The notes beneath the pieces are model-generated. The model did not search any database. It was not told the origin of the DNA and saw nothing but the letters and a program-made list of their open reading frames with translations. Both the position numbers and the translations under genes were made by a program. This document shows, in pieces, positions 46,444-56,426 of a DNA stretch of 64,000 nt. The first letter of the stretch is position 1, and every line of letters begins with the position of its first letter. Origin of the DNA: Erythrobacter sp. SD-21 (GTDB lineage Bacteria; Pseudomonadota; Alphaproteobacteria; Sphingomonadales; Sphingomonadaceae). The stretch spans positions 62,001-126,000 of the forward strand of contig NZ_ABCG01000005.1 in the NCBI RefSeq assembly GCF_000181515.1. The letters are read 5' to 3'.

Positions 46444-47387
46444 CAGCTGAGGAACCTGTAATCGGCCGCAATGGCTTCGCCGATAGCGGCATTGGTGGCG
46501 GTGAAATCGATCAGGAACTCGTGCAGCCCCTGCTCGAAAATCTGATCGATATTCATTTCACTAAGCCGCGTATCCGCATCGCGCATCAATGCATTGCTCC
46601 TGCCTTCCGTGCCATGAAGCCGGGCGAGCGCGGCAAGGTTTTCGCGTAGCTGAGAATGGCAAAAGGCAAGACTACGTGGAAAACGATTGTCGAGGATCAG
46701 GAACTCGCAGATATTGCGTGCGTCAATGTGCCCTGCATTCAGCCAGCGATAGGCACGGTCACCGGATACCGAGCGCAACACAGTATCCCATTGGCCTGTG
46801 TCGAGGCTGGACCCGACGTAGGAAAGCGACGGAAGCAGTAAGTAATATTTGATATCAAGAATGCGGGCGATGGCATCGGCGCGCTCGATAAACATTCCCG
46901 CTAGCGAAAAGTTATAGCCTTCGTCGCGCAGCATCGATCCATTGAGCGCGCCGCGCGCCATGGTGCCAGCGCGGCGGATCGTTGCGACGGTTTCTATCAC
47001 CTTGTTTTCGCCCACCGGCTTAGCGAGCTGCTCTTCGATAATCAGCCAGTTCTCGTTGATCGCTTCCCATAACTCGCCGCTGATTGCGTTGCGCGCGAGG
47101 CGAGCGTTTTGCCTGACTAACTTGAACATGCAGATGATGCTGGCAGCATTGTCCTTGTCTCGCAGTATGAAGTCCCAGGCCTGCATCCCTGTGTAGGAGG
47201 AGTGCTTGGCTTCGTAAGCTTCGCGCTGGCCTGCGGTGGAGATAACCGACCGCCATTCCTCTTCAGCCGTAACCAGATCGCGAGTAAGCGACATGCGCAG
47301 CCCTGCGTCAAGCAGGCGCGAGGTATTCTCCGCCCGCTCGAGATAGCGGAACATCCAGAAAAGGCCGTTTGCGGTTCTTCCCAGCAT
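46443..47387 (-). CDS. Alpha-E domain protein
   Basis: The 314-residue protein is almost all helical and fits the alpha-E domain, named from its conserved Glu. It starts MLGRTANGLFWMFRYLERAENTSRLLD and holds SMLRDEGYNFSLAGMFIERADAIARILD near residue 160. It has no obvious catalytic site and probably helps the ATP-grasp ligase. I chose ATG 47387, which overlaps the ATP-grasp stop (TGATG). A short upstream extension is possible. Confidence 0.9.
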   Translation of the reverse strand: MLGRTANGLFWMFRYLERAENTSRLLDAGLRMSLTRDLVTAEEEWRSVISTAGQREAYEAKHSSYTGMQAWDFILRDKDNAASIICMFKLVRQNARLARNAISGELWEAINENWLIIEEQLAKPVGENKVIETVATIRRAGTMARGALNGSMLRDEGYNFSLAGMFIERADAIARILDIKYYLLLPSLSYVGSSLDTGQWDTVLRSVSGDRAYRWLNAGHIDARNICEFLILDNRFPRSLAFCHSQLRENLAALARLHGTEGRSNALMRDADTRLSEMNIDQIFEQGLHEFLIDFTATNAAIGEAIAADYRFLS

Positions 47388-48814
47388 CAGTCTTTGAGCA
47401 CCCAAGTATCTTTCGTGCCGCCGCCCTGGCTCGAATTTACCACCAGCGACCCCTCCTTCAGCGCCACACGGGTCAGGCCGCCGGGCGTGATGTCGATCTT
47501 GTCGGGCGAAACGAGGACGAAGGGGCGCAGGTCCACGTGGCGCGGCGCGAGGCCCTTCTTGGTGAAGACCGGGCAGGTCGACAGCGAAAGCGTAGGCTGC
47601 GCGATGTAGTTATCCGGATCCTCGACGATCTTGTGGCGGAACTCCTCGATTTCCTTCTTGGTCGAGGCAGGGCCGACGAGCATGCCGTAGCCGCCCGATC
47701 CATGCACTTCCTTCACGACTAGCTCGGCGAGGTTGTCGAGCACGTATTTGAGGCTGTCCTCATCCGCGCAGCGCCATGTTTCTACGTTCGACAGCAGCGG
47801 TTTTTCGCCGGTGTAGAACTCGACGATTTCGGGCATGAAGGAATAGATCGCCTTGTCGTCGCACACCCCGGTGCCCGGAGCGTTGGCGATGGTGACGCCG
47901 CCGGAACGGTAGACATCCATGATGCCCGGCACGCCCAGCACGCTGTCGCGATTGAAAGTCAGCGGATCGAGGAATTCGTCGTCCACCCGGCGATAGATCA
48001 CGTCGACCGCCTTGTAGCCGCTGGTCGTGCGCATCGCGACGCGGCCGTCGACCACGCGCAGGTCGCTGCCTTCGACCAGTTCCGCGCCCATCTGGTCGGC
48101 AAGGAAGGCGTGTTCGAAATAGGCGGAATTGAAGATGCCTGGCGTCATGACGGCCACTACAGGACGATCGCCTGCGCAATCGGGCGCGCAGGCGACGAGG
48201 CTTTTTGCGAGGCGGCGGGGGTAGTCCGACACCTGCTCCACCGGACAGCGCAGGAACAGCTCGGGGAACATCTGCATCATCGTTTCGCGGTTCTCGAGCA
48301 TGTAGCTCACCCCCGAGGGCGTGCGGGCATTGTCCTCGAGCACGAAGAATTCATCCGGCCCCGTGCGCACGAGGTCGATGCCGACGATATGTGTGTAGAC
48401 CCCGCCCGGCGGCGTGAAGCCGACCATGTTCGGCAGCCAGGCCTCGTTGTGGCGTAGCAGCCGTTCGGGCAGGCGCCCGGCGCGCACGATCTCCTGGCGG
48501 TGGTAGAGATCGTGCATGAAAGCGTTGAGCGCCGACACGCGCTGCTCGATCCCGCGGGTCAGCCGCCGCCATTCGCCAGCATCGATGATGCGCGGCACCA
48601 TGTCGAAGGGGATGAGGCGTTCCTCGGCCTCGTCCTCGCCATAGACGTTGAAGGTGATGCCGGTCTTGCGGAAGTTGGTCTCGGCCTCGCCGTGCTTGCG
48701 GCGCAGGAGCTTCTGGTCCTGGTTGTCGAACCATTTGCAATAGTCGGAATAGGCGGGACGCACCGTGCCGTCGGCACCGCGCATCTCGTTGAAAAACTCG
48801 GCGTCGCCGCTCAT
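47387..48814 (-). CDS. Circularly permuted ATP-grasp ligase (type 2)
   Basis: The 475-residue protein fits the DUF404/DUF407-type circularly permuted ATP-grasp ligases. FNEMRGADGTVRPAY marks the start, LEDNARTPSGVSYMLENRE a conserved middle motif, and VKEVHGSGGYGMLVGP a late nucleotide loop. These enzymes are predicted to form amide or peptide-like bonds using ATP. It heads the unit ATP-grasp, alpha-E, transglutaminase, Anbu, all with overlapping or very close starts. Confidence 0.92.
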   Translation of the reverse strand: MSGDAEFFNEMRGADGTVRPAYSDYCKWFDNQDQKLLRRKHGEAETNFRKTGITFNVYGEDEAEERLIPFDMVPRIIDAGEWRRLTRGIEQRVSALNAFMHDLYHRQEIVRAGRLPERLLRHNEAWLPNMVGFTPPGGVYTHIVGIDLVRTGPDEFFVLEDNARTPSGVSYMLENRETMMQMFPELFLRCPVEQVSDYPRRLAKSLVACAPDCAGDRPVVAVMTPGIFNSAYFEHAFLADQMGAELVEGSDLRVVDGRVAMRTTSGYKAVDVIYRRVDDEFLDPLTFNRDSVLGVPGIMDVYRSGGVTIANAPGTGVCDDKAIYSFMPEIVEFYTGEKPLLSNVETWRCADEDSLKYVLDNLAELVVKEVHGSGGYGMLVGPASTKKEIEEFRHKIVEDPDNYIAQPTLSLSTCPVFTKKGLAPRHVDLRPFVLVSPDKIDITPGGLTRVALKEGSLVVNSSQGGGTKDTWVLKD

Positions 48815-48875
48815 GGATCCCCTTGAAGTCCGATCCCGCCTGGCAGGACGCCCGCGGTCTTACAGGACTAAAGGT

Positions 48876-49628
48876 TCAGGCGCGGTCCAGTTCCGAAAGA
48901 AGCGCGGACACGCCCTCATTGGAGAGGACGAAGCCCATATGCGTGCAGCGCAGGGCGACGGCGCGGTCGCGCTCGCCCGGCTTGCCGCAAGCGCATTTGG
49001 GAGCGACCACGCCATCGCGCGGGCTCCAGAAGGCGACCGTTTCCACGGGGGGCTTTTCCTTCACATCGGTCTCGATTTCGGGCTCGTCGACGCGGTGACC
49101 GGCAATCGCCTGATAGGCACGCCAGCCGTTGTTCGCCCGCGGGCTACCCGAAAAGGGCGAGCCCATGGTCACGACCTTGGCGACCTTGTCCGGATGCTTT
49201 TTCGCCAATTCGCGAGCCATCACACCTCCGAGGCTCCAGCCGACCAGCACGATCGGCTCGCCCTTGCTTTCAAAAAGAGCGAGGAGGCGTTTTTCGACCT
49301 TGGCGAACCGATCGGCAGTGGCGCCGAGATTGTATCCTAGTCCCCACTTCTTCGCTGTGTGTCCGGCCTTCTCCAATTGTCTGGCCATCCAGCGCATGCG
49401 GATCGGATGCGCGCCGAAACCGGGCAGCAGCATCACGTGCCTCGGGTGGCGTGCGGTCGTGATCTCCAGCGTAGAAAACCGCCGCTTCAGCGGTTCGAAC
49501 GGCCAGAGAAATTCGCCTGCAAGCAGGAGCGCGCGGGGTCCGCGCGCGTCATCGGGACAAGGCTCGGCCGCCAGCGCCAGCCGGCGGCCCCATTCGGCCC
49601 GTGTTTCCTGAAACGGTAGACTTTCCAT
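48876..49628 (-). CDS. Alpha/beta-hydrolase (lipase-like)
   Basis: The 250-residue product holds the nucleophile elbow GWSLGG near residue 128 (LVGWSLGGVMARELAKK), a strand MLLPGFGAHPI near 67, PFSGSPRA and a later Asp/His (SPRDGVVAPK; LRCTHMGF). No signal peptide is clear, so it may be cytoplasmic. The substrate is not evident. It is separated from the ATP-grasp unit by about 60 bases. Confidence 0.85.
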   Translation of the reverse strand: MESLPFQETRAEWGRRLALAAEPCPDDARGPRALLLAGEFLWPFEPLKRRFSTLEITTARHPRHVMLLPGFGAHPIRMRWMARQLEKAGHTAKKWGLGYNLGATADRFAKVEKRLLALFESKGEPIVLVGWSLGGVMARELAKKHPDKVAKVVTMGSPFSGSPRANNGWRAYQAIAGHRVDEPEIETDVKEKPPVETVAFWSPRDGVVAPKCACGKPGERDRAVALRCTHMGFVLSNEGVSALLSELDRA

Positions 49629-49693
49629 CGTGCGGCAATAATGCGCCGCAACGATGGCCGGTTCCTGAATGAAACCTCAGGCACGGCTGTGGT

Positions 49694-50254
49694 TTACGGT
49701 GCCGTCGTGCCCTGCGTGCAGTCGCCCGTGCGGGTCATGCCGACCTTCATGGTGACGGTGCGATCGCCATCGGCGGTCGGTTCCACCACGTTCATGGTCA
49801 TTTCCGATTCCGTGCCGGTCGAGGTGGTGGTCATGTTGACCTTGGCGTTATTGCCGTTCTCGGCCTTGCAGGTCATCTCGCCCTTCATGCCGTCTTCGCT
49901 GGAGGTGAGGGTGTCGATCGTGCAATCGCCGTTCTGAATCGTCTCGGCGACGCCCATCATCCCTTCCTTGGCCTCTTCCTCGCTGAGGCAGCGCGGCGGG
50001 GCCATGCCGCTCATGGCGGAGAAGAACTGCTTGGCTTGCGCAACCTCTTCCTCGCTCATGGTCGGGTCGGTCAGCTCGACGATTTCCATGCTCATCGTGT
50101 ATTCGCCCGGCTCAAGCGGACGGACCTTGGCCATTGCAGCTTCCGCCTCTTCGGCGGAAACCGAGCCGTCGCCATCGGCGTCGACATCTTCACTGCCCGA
50201 AGAGCAGGCGGCAAGCGCCAGCGCGGCGCAAGCGGTGGTAACGAAACGAAACAT
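49694..50254 (-). CDS. DUF3617 lipoprotein with an EF-hand loop
   Basis: The 186-residue product has a lipobox signal (MFRFVTTACAALALAAC). Directly after it is an EF-hand-like calcium loop, DADGDGSVSAEE, with Asp, Asp, Asp and Glu at loop positions 1, 3, 5 and 12. The rest resembles DUF3617, with paired cysteines (PRCLSEEEAKE, NGDCTID, TCKAENG, GDCTQG). Lipid-anchored and likely periplasmic. Function unknown. I chose ATG 50254, since the upstream frame has no signal. Confidence 0.85.
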   Translation of the reverse strand: MFRFVTTACAALALAACSSGSEDVDADGDGSVSAEEAEAAMAKVRPLEPGEYTMSMEIVELTDPTMSEEEVAQAKQFFSAMSGMAPPRCLSEEEAKEGMMGVAETIQNGDCTIDTLTSSEDGMKGEMTCKAENGNNAKVNMTTTSTGTESEMTMNVVEPTADGDRTVTMKVGMTRTGDCTQGTTAP

Positions 50255-50350
50255 GAAAAATCCCCTGAAAGCGTGGCGTGACGCTAGCACTATCGGCGGT
50301 CTTCGCAACACCCGTTGCACCCCTGCCCCATGTTCCCCATATGTGCGCGC

Positions 50351-52546
50351 ATGGCAGAACTCGTTATTCGCAGGGGACTAGAAGAACCGGATACCACCGG
50401 CGAATTCGTCCCGCACAAACCGGCACGTCCCGAGAAGTCGATGCCGGGCAAGCAGTTCAAACTCGTCAGCGACTACACGCCCAGCGGCGACCAGCCGACC
50501 GCGATTGCCGAACTGACCGCCTCGGCGCGCGAGGACGAACAGACGCAGGTGCTGCTCGGCGTCACCGGTTCGGGCAAGACCTTCACCATGGCCAAGGTGA
50601 TCGAGGAACTGCAGCGCCCCGCCCTGATCCTCGCGCCGAACAAGATCCTCGCCGCGCAGCTCTTTGGCGAATTCAAGAGCTTCTTCCCGGAAAACGCGGT
50701 CGAGTATTTCGTCAGCTATTACGACTACTACCAGCCCGAAGCCTACGTCCCGCGCAGCGATACCTACATCGAGAAGGAAAGCTCGGTGAACGAGGCGATC
50801 GACCGGATGCGCCATTCAGCCACGCGTGCGCTGCTGGAGCGGGACGATGTCATCATCGTTGCCTCGGTGTCCTGCCTTTACGGTATCGGTTCGGTGGAAA
50901 CCTACTCCGCGATGATCTTCGACATCGTGAAGGACAGCACGGTCGACCAGCGCGAACTGATCCGCAAGCTGGTCGCCCTGCAATACAAGCGCAACGATGC
51001 GGGTTTCTCGCGCGGCAATTTCCGCGTGCGCGGCGACAGCCTCGAAATCTTCCCCTCGCATTACGAGGATATGGCCTGGCGGATCAGTTTCTTCGGCGAC
51101 GAGATCGAGGAAATCAGCGAATTCGACCCGCTCACCGGCAAGAAAGGCGCGAGCCTGGACAAGGTGCGCGTCTACGCGAACTCGCACTACGTCACGCCCG
51201 GCCCGACGATGAAACAGGCGTCCGAAGCCATCAAGTTCGAGCTGACCGAACGGCTCAAGGAACTGCACGAGGACGGCCGCCTGCTCGAAGCGCAGCGGCT
51301 CGAACAGCGCACCAATTTCGACCTCGAGATGATCGCCGCGACCGGCTCCTGCGCCGGGATTGAGAACTACAGCCGCTTCCTCACGGGGCGCTTGCCCGGC
51401 GAACCACCGCCGACCCTGTTCGAATATCTGCCCGAAAACGCGCTGCTATTCGTCGATGAAAGCCACCAGACTGTGCCGCAGATCGGCGCGATGGCGAAGG
51501 GCGACCACCGCCGCAAGATCACGCTCGCCGAATACGGCTTCCGCCTGCCGTCGTGTATCGACAACCGCCCGCTTCGCTTCAACGAATGGGACGCGATGCG
51601 CCCGCAGACCTTCTGCGTTTCGGCCACCCCGGGCACATGGGAGATGGAGCAGACCGGCGGCGTCTTCGCCGAACAGGTCATCCGCCCCACCGGCCTGATC
51701 GACCCGCCGGTCGAGATCAAGCCGGTCGAGGACCAGGTCCAGGACTGCATCGAGGAATGCAAGAAGACCGCGAAGATGGGCTACCGCACGCTCGTCACCA
51801 CGCTGACCAAGCGGATGGCGGAAGACCTTACCGAATTCATGCACGAGGCGGGCGTGAAGGTCCGCTACATGCACTCCGACGTCGAAACGCTCGAGCGTAT
51901 CGAGCTCATCCGCGACCTGCGCCTGGGCGTCTACGACGTGCTGGTGGGGATTAACCTGCTGCGCGAGGGCCTCGACATTCCCGAATGCGGCCTCGTCTGC
52001 ATCCTCGATGCCGACAAGGAAGGCTTCCTCCGCAGCGAGACCAGCCTCGTCCAGACCATCGGCCGCGCCGCGCGCAACGTCGAAGGCCGTGTCATCCTCT
52101 ACGCCGATCGCATCACCGGCAGCATGGAACGCGCTATGGCGGAAACCGACCGTCGCCGTGAAAAGCAGAAGGCTTATAACGAAGAACACGGCATTACGCC
52201 CAAGACGATCAAGCGCAACATCGCCGACATCGTCGCGCATACTGCGGCGCAAGACGGAGTTACGGTCGAAACCGGCGACGACGAGCGCAACAACCTCGTC
52301 GGCCACAATTTGCGCGCTTACATCGAAGACCTCGAAAAGCGCATGCGCAAGGCCGCAGCCGATCTGGAGTTTGAAGAGGCCGGACGCCTGCGCGACGAAA
52401 TCCGCCACCTCGAAAACGACGAACTCGGGCTCGGCGACGAAGAGAAGAAAGCGCCCCGCGTCGGCCGCAGCGATGCAGGAAGACCGGGCACGCGCAAGAC
52501 CCGCTATGGCAAGACGCGCTACAAGCGGATGGACGGAAAGCCCTGA
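50351..52546 (+). CDS. uvrB: Excinuclease ABC subunit B
   Basis: UvrB verifies DNA damage in nucleotide excision repair. The 731-residue helicase-like protein has [18 protein letters not shown] (motif I), the beta-hairpin [28 protein letters not shown] (motif II), later motifs [13 protein letters not shown] and QTIGRAARN, and a C-terminal UVR helix pair ([21 protein letters not shown]). I chose ATG 50351. A TTG 12 codons earlier is possible. It stands alone in its own unit. Confidence 0.97.
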   Translation: MAELVIRRGLEEPDTTGEFVPHKPARPEKSMPGKQFKLVSDYTPSGDQPTAIAELTASAREDEQTQVLLGVTGSGKTFTMAKVIEELQRPALILAPNKILAAQLFGEFKSFFPENAVEYFVSYYDYYQPEAYVPRSDTYIEKESSVNEAIDRMRHSATRALLERDDVIIVASVSCLYGIGSVETYSAMIFDIVKDSTVDQRELIRKLVALQYKRNDAGFSRGNFRVRGDSLEIFPSHYEDMAWRISFFGDEIEEISEFDPLTGKKGASLDKVRVYANSHYVTPGPTMKQASEAIKFELTERLKELHEDGRLLEAQRLEQRTNFDLEMIAATGSCAGIENYSRFLTGRLPGEPPPTLFEYLPENALLFVDESHQTVPQIGAMAKGDHRRKITLAEYGFRLPSCIDNRPLRFNEWDAMRPQTFCVSATPGTWEMEQTGGVFAEQVIRPTGLIDPPVEIKPVEDQVQDCIEECKKTAKMGYRTLVTTLTKRMAEDLTEFMHEAGVKVRYMHSDVETLERIELIRDLRLGVYDVLVGINLLREGLDIPECGLVCILDADKEGFLRSETSLVQTIGRAARNVEGRVILYADRITGSMERAMAETDRRREKQKAYNEEHGITPKTIKRNIADIVAHTAAQDGVTVETGDDERNNLVGHNLRAYIEDLEKRMRKAAADLEFEEAGRLRDEIRHLENDELGLGDEEKKAPRVGRSDAGRPGTRKTRYGKTRYKRMDGKP

Positions 52547-52605
52547 CCGGTGAAACGCGCGGTCGCCCTCTTGCGGTGGCCGCGCCGCGTGGCATAGCTG
52601 CGCGC

Positions 52606-53148
52606 ATGCTTCGCCCTGCCATTCTCGCCCCCCTGATGATCCTCGCCGCCTGTAAACCGGCAGCTTCGGACGAGTACCTTGCGCGGGACGAGGTCTCGGA
52701 TGAACGCACGCGGCCGATCGATCCGATTGCCTCGCCCGAGACCGAAGGGGCGACATGGGGGCGCGGGCAATCGGGGCGACTCCTTTATGGCAAACCGGGC
52801 GAAACGCCGCTGCTCTCACTCGCCTGCGAAGGCGGGACGATCGCCTATACGCGCTATGTCCGCGCCGATGCGGAGGCCAAGGCGGTCCTCGCGCTTATCG
52901 GCAACGGCCATGTCGAACGGCTGTGGATCGACGCCGAAGAAGAGGACGAAGGCGTCTGGCTGTGGCGCGGACGGGTTCCGGCGGACGATCCGCGGCTCGA
53001 GGTGCTGACCGGCCCCCGCCAGGTCGAGGCGACGGTTCCGGGCGCCGGTTCGGTCAAGCTCAACCCCAGCCGCGCGCCGGGCGAGTATATCATCGCCTGC
53101 GCTAGCGCGATGGCTCCGCCGCAAGATCCACCAGCAGATCCGGCGTAA
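52606..53148 (+). CDS. Lipoprotein of unknown function
   Basis: The 180-residue product begins with a lipobox signal, MLRPAILAPLMILAAC. The mature part has DGTIAY-like and RYVRADAEAKAVLALIGNG segments, an acidic loop and a Pro-rich tail. I do not recognise a family. I chose ATG 52606 rather than an upstream GTG because it gives a clean signal. Its last 47 bases overlap the convergent dsbD-type gene. Confidence 0.75.
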   Translation: MLRPAILAPLMILAACKPAASDEYLARDEVSDERTRPIDPIASPETEGATWGRGQSGRLLYGKPGETPLLSLACEGGTIAYTRYVRADAEAKAVLALIGNGHVERLWIDAEEEDEGVWLWRGRVPADDPRLEVLTGPRQVEATVPGAGSVKLNPSRAPGEYIIACASAMAPPQDPPADPA

Positions 53149-55165
53149 GCACCTGCGGCAATTGCTGCGCGTCGCCGCCCGGCTGATACCATAGATAGAG
53201 CGGCACGCCGGCTGCCCCCTGCCGGGAGAGGAAGGCGGAGATTTCCGGATCGGTCCGCGTCCAGTCGCCGCGCAGGGCAATCACATCCGCTCTCTCGAAC
53301 GCGGCGCGCGTATCCTCGCGCTCGATCGCCACGCTTTCGTTGACCTTGCATGTGACGCACCAGTCGGCGGTGAACCAGACGAAGACGGGCTTGCCCGAGG
53401 TGCGCGCCTCGGCCAGCGCGGCTTCCGAGAAAGGCTGTGGGTCGAGTACGCTCACAATCTCGGAACGTGCTTCGCCAGGCCCTCTCAGAACGAGTGAAGT
53501 CGCACCCATGACCGCAACTGCGAGCCATATATAGCCGTCCCTTCGCCTATTTTCTAACGCTCGCGGTGCAGCCGGTAGGAAATGCATCAGTGCGTTTGCA
53601 ACCGCTAGTGCAGGAACCAAAGCGAGGGCGAGAAAATCCCATCCCCCGACCCTCCAGGCCAGCCACGCCAGCGCGAGTGCGGTGAGGCCCATCGGCAGCG
53701 CCATCCAGCGGCGGAAACGCTCCATCCACGGTCCCGGCTTGGGCAGCCGGCGGCGGAAGGCGGGAATGAAGCCGATCAGCAGGAAGGGGAGCGCGAGGCC
53801 GACGCCGAGCGCGGTGAAGATTGCGAACCCCTCGACCGGCCGCAGCACCAGCGCCGCGCCGAGCGCTAGCGCCATGAAAGGCCCGGTGCAGGGCGTCGCG
53901 ACGAAGGCGGCGAGCAGGCCGGTGGCGAAACTGCCCCCCGTGCTCGCCCCGCGCCCCGAAATCGCAAGGCCCGGCACTTCGAACAGGCCGAGGAAGTTGG
54001 CCGTGATCGCCAGCGCGAGCATGAGCAGCGCCGCGACCACCAGCGGCTCCTGCAGCTGGAACGCCCAGCCGATCTGCTGCCCGGCCGAACGCAGCAGCAG
54101 GATCAACGCGCCCAGCGCCGCGCAGGCCAGCACTACCCCTGCGGTATAAGCCAGCGCATCGCGGCGCGCCGAAATCTCGTCCCCGCCCGCCTTGGCCAGC
54201 GCCAGCGCCTTGAGGCTGAGGATCGGGAAAACGCAGGGCATGATATTGAGCAGCAGCCCGCCGGCGAGCGCCGCGATCAGGAGCACCCAGAGCGCCGGCG
54301 TATCGACCGGCCCACGCAGGGGCTTCACGCCCTCCAGCGGCACATCGCGCTGTTCGGCCTCGAAGCGCAGGCCCTGCCCCTCGCCCAGCGAAAGAATTCC
54401 GGTCACGGTTTCCGGCAGCGGCGATGGGTCGAAGCCGTCCCGCTGTTTCAAAGGCACCTCGGCCACCAGCAGATCGCCTTCGCGCACGAAGGTCTGCACG
54501 GCGGCGTAATCGGGCGCGAGGCCGCTGCCCAGATCGCTCGTACCGACGAAGAGATGCAGGTCGCCAAGTTCGAGATCGGCGGGAAGCGGGATCCCTACGC
54601 GCAGGCGGTTGCGCTGGATCTCGTAGCCCGCCACGCTGTCGAGCTGCGGCGCGATCTTTGCCTGCCACCGAGTGAAATCGCCGCCCTGTTCCAGCTCCAG
54701 CCGCGCGTCCTGCGGCACGCAGATGCGATCGGTGCAGGCGAGATAGGAGACATAGCCGGTTATGGGCGCGATATTGGCCACCGCCGCTTGAAGCGGGACC
54801 TCCACCGGCACCAGCACGGCGTATTCGCCTTCGTAGATGTGGTTCATCAGGCCGGAGATCACCAGCCGCTGCGGCACGGGATAGAGCGGTTCGCCCGCCT
54901 CCCAGCCTTCCGGCAAGTCGAGCGCGAGGTTCATGCCCTGCCCTGCATCGCCGGGATTGGACCAATAGCCGTGCCATTCAAGGCTCGACGGGTTGAAATG
55001 CAGCGCCAGCATCCAGGTCTCACCCGGCACCGGCGGCCCGTCGGCGCGCAGTTCGACGGCGATATTCTCGTCGCCGAAACGCACCTCCTGCGCTGCGAGA
55101 CTGGCGGGCAGGACGAGGGCCAGCAGCGCCAGCAGCAGGCGCAGCGTCCCCCTAAAGCCGTCCAT
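53102..55165 (-). CDS. DsbD/ScsB-type thiol:disulfide interchange protein
   Basis: The 687-residue protein carries electrons from cytoplasmic thioredoxin to the periplasm. A signal peptide (VLPASLAAQE) is followed by an N-terminal periplasmic domain with a Cys pair (YLACTDRICVP). Eight membrane helices hold the two transport cysteines (IMPCVFPILSLKA; VATPCTGPFMALA). A C-terminal thioredoxin fold has ADWCVTCKV. All six active cysteines of the family are visible. It may keep lptD-type or other envelope proteins reduced. Confidence 0.93.
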   Translation of the reverse strand: MDGFRGTLRLLLALLALVLPASLAAQEVRFGDENIAVELRADGPPVPGETWMLALHFNPSSLEWHGYWSNPGDAGQGMNLALDLPEGWEAGEPLYPVPQRLVISGLMNHIYEGEYAVLVPVEVPLQAAVANIAPITGYVSYLACTDRICVPQDARLELEQGGDFTRWQAKIAPQLDSVAGYEIQRNRLRVGIPLPADLELGDLHLFVGTSDLGSGLAPDYAAVQTFVREGDLLVAEVPLKQRDGFDPSPLPETVTGILSLGEGQGLRFEAEQRDVPLEGVKPLRGPVDTPALWVLLIAALAGGLLLNIMPCVFPILSLKALALAKAGGDEISARRDALAYTAGVVLACAALGALILLLRSAGQQIGWAFQLQEPLVVAALLMLALAITANFLGLFEVPGLAISGRGASTGGSFATGLLAAFVATPCTGPFMALALGAALVLRPVEGFAIFTALGVGLALPFLLIGFIPAFRRRLPKPGPWMERFRRWMALPMGLTALALAWLAWRVGGWDFLALALVPALAVANALMHFLPAAPRALENRRRDGYIWLAVAVMGATSLVLRGPGEARSEIVSVLDPQPFSEAALAEARTSGKPVFVWFTADWCVTCKVNESVAIEREDTRAAFERADVIALRGDWTRTDPEISAFLSRQGAAGVPLYLWYQPGGDAQQLPQVLTPDLLVDLAAEPSR

Positions 55166-55208
55166 TCTGCTTGCGTCCGTCACGCCTGCGGCATTAGGGA
55201 CTGACACC

Positions 55209-56423
55209 ATGACAGACAAGCGCGACCTGCTCATCCTCGGCGGCGGCCTCGTCGGCACCACACTGGCGCTGGCGGCGGCGAAACAGGGGCTTTCGAGCCA
55301 CCTCGTCGACCGGGCCGACCCGGCAGACCTGACCGCAGAGGGCTTCGACGGGCGCGCTTCGGCGATCTCGACCGCCAGCTGGCGCCTGTTCCGCAACATC
55401 GGCCTCGCCGAAATCCTCGAAGAACACGGCTCCCCGATCGAAGCGATTGCGGTCGTCGACCAGATGAAGCCGGGCCGGATCGATTTCCGCCCCGAACCGC
55501 ATGAAGGCACGCTGGGCCGGATGTTCGCCAACCGCCAGCTGCGCATCGCCCTGTTCGAAGCCGCCGAGAACGAGCCGCTGATCGCCATGCACGCGCCGGT
55601 CGAGGTCGCCAGTCGCCACCGCGACGACTTCACCGCCAGCGCCACGCTGGGCGACGGCACGGTGCTGGAAGCCGATCTCCTCGTCGGCGCGGAAGGGCGA
55701 GGGTCGCCCACGCGCGAGGAAGAGGGGCTCAAGATGGCGAGTTGGGATTATTCGCACCGCGCGATCATCACCGGGCTCAACCATTCCAGGCCGCATGAAG
55801 GCGTGGCGTGGGAGATCTTCTACGAGGACGGCCCCTTCGCGCTCCTCCCCATGCTCGACGGCCCCGATGGCAAGCACCGCAGCGCGCTGGTGTGGACGGT
55901 GGACGAGAAGGACGCCGCCGGCGTGCTCAAGCTGTCCGACCGCGCCTTCCTTGCCGAAGTCGAGAAACGCATGGGCGACATTCTTGGCCGCCTCGAACTC
56001 AACAGCGGACGGTCCTCCTATCCGCTCAGCTTCCAGCACACCGCGCGGATCGTGGGCGAGCGCATGGCGCTGGTCGGCGACAGCGCCCACGGCATGCACC
56101 CGATTGCGGGACAGGGCCTTAACCTTGGCCTGCGCGATGTCGGCGCTTTGGTCGAAGTGCTGGGCGATGCCCGCCGTCTCGGCCTCGACCTCGGCGATGC
56201 GCAGGTGCTCGAGCGTTACGAGAAGTGGCGCGCGCTCGATTCCCTCATGGTCATGGGCGCGACCGACACGCTCACCCGCCTGTTCGGGGTGCCGGGTAAG
56301 ACCGCGAGCGCGGTTCGCCGCTTCGGCATGGCCGGAGTCCAGCGTTCGGGCTGGCTCAAGCGTTTCTTCATGGACGAGGCGCGCGGCGTTTCGGGCGATG
56401 TGCCCGAGCTGATGAAGGCCTGA
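55209..56423 (+). CDS. UbiH/UbiF-type FAD monooxygenase
   Basis: The 404-residue protein hydroxylates the ubiquinone ring. It shows the FAD loop LGGGLVGTTLALAAAKQG, the RASAIS segment, FANRQLRIALFEAA and the second FAD motif LVGDSAHGMHPIAGQGLNLG. Which ring position it attacks (UbiH, UbiF or UbiI) cannot be told from sequence reading alone. It starts at ATG 55209, 44 bases from the divergent dsbD-type gene. Confidence 0.93.
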   Translation: MTDKRDLLILGGGLVGTTLALAAAKQGLSSHLVDRADPADLTAEGFDGRASAISTASWRLFRNIGLAEILEEHGSPIEAIAVVDQMKPGRIDFRPEPHEGTLGRMFANRQLRIALFEAAENEPLIAMHAPVEVASRHRDDFTASATLGDGTVLEADLLVGAEGRGSPTREEEGLKMASWDYSHRAIITGLNHSRPHEGVAWEIFYEDGPFALLPMLDGPDGKHRSALVWTVDEKDAAGVLKLSDRAFLAEVEKRMGDILGRLELNSGRSSYPLSFQHTARIVGERMALVGDSAHGMHPIAGQGLNLGLRDVGALVEVLGDARRLGLDLGDAQVLERYEKWRALDSLMVMGATDTLTRLFGVPGKTASAVRRFGMAGVQRSGWLKRFFMDEARGVSGDVPELMKA

Positions 56424-56426
56424 AAC

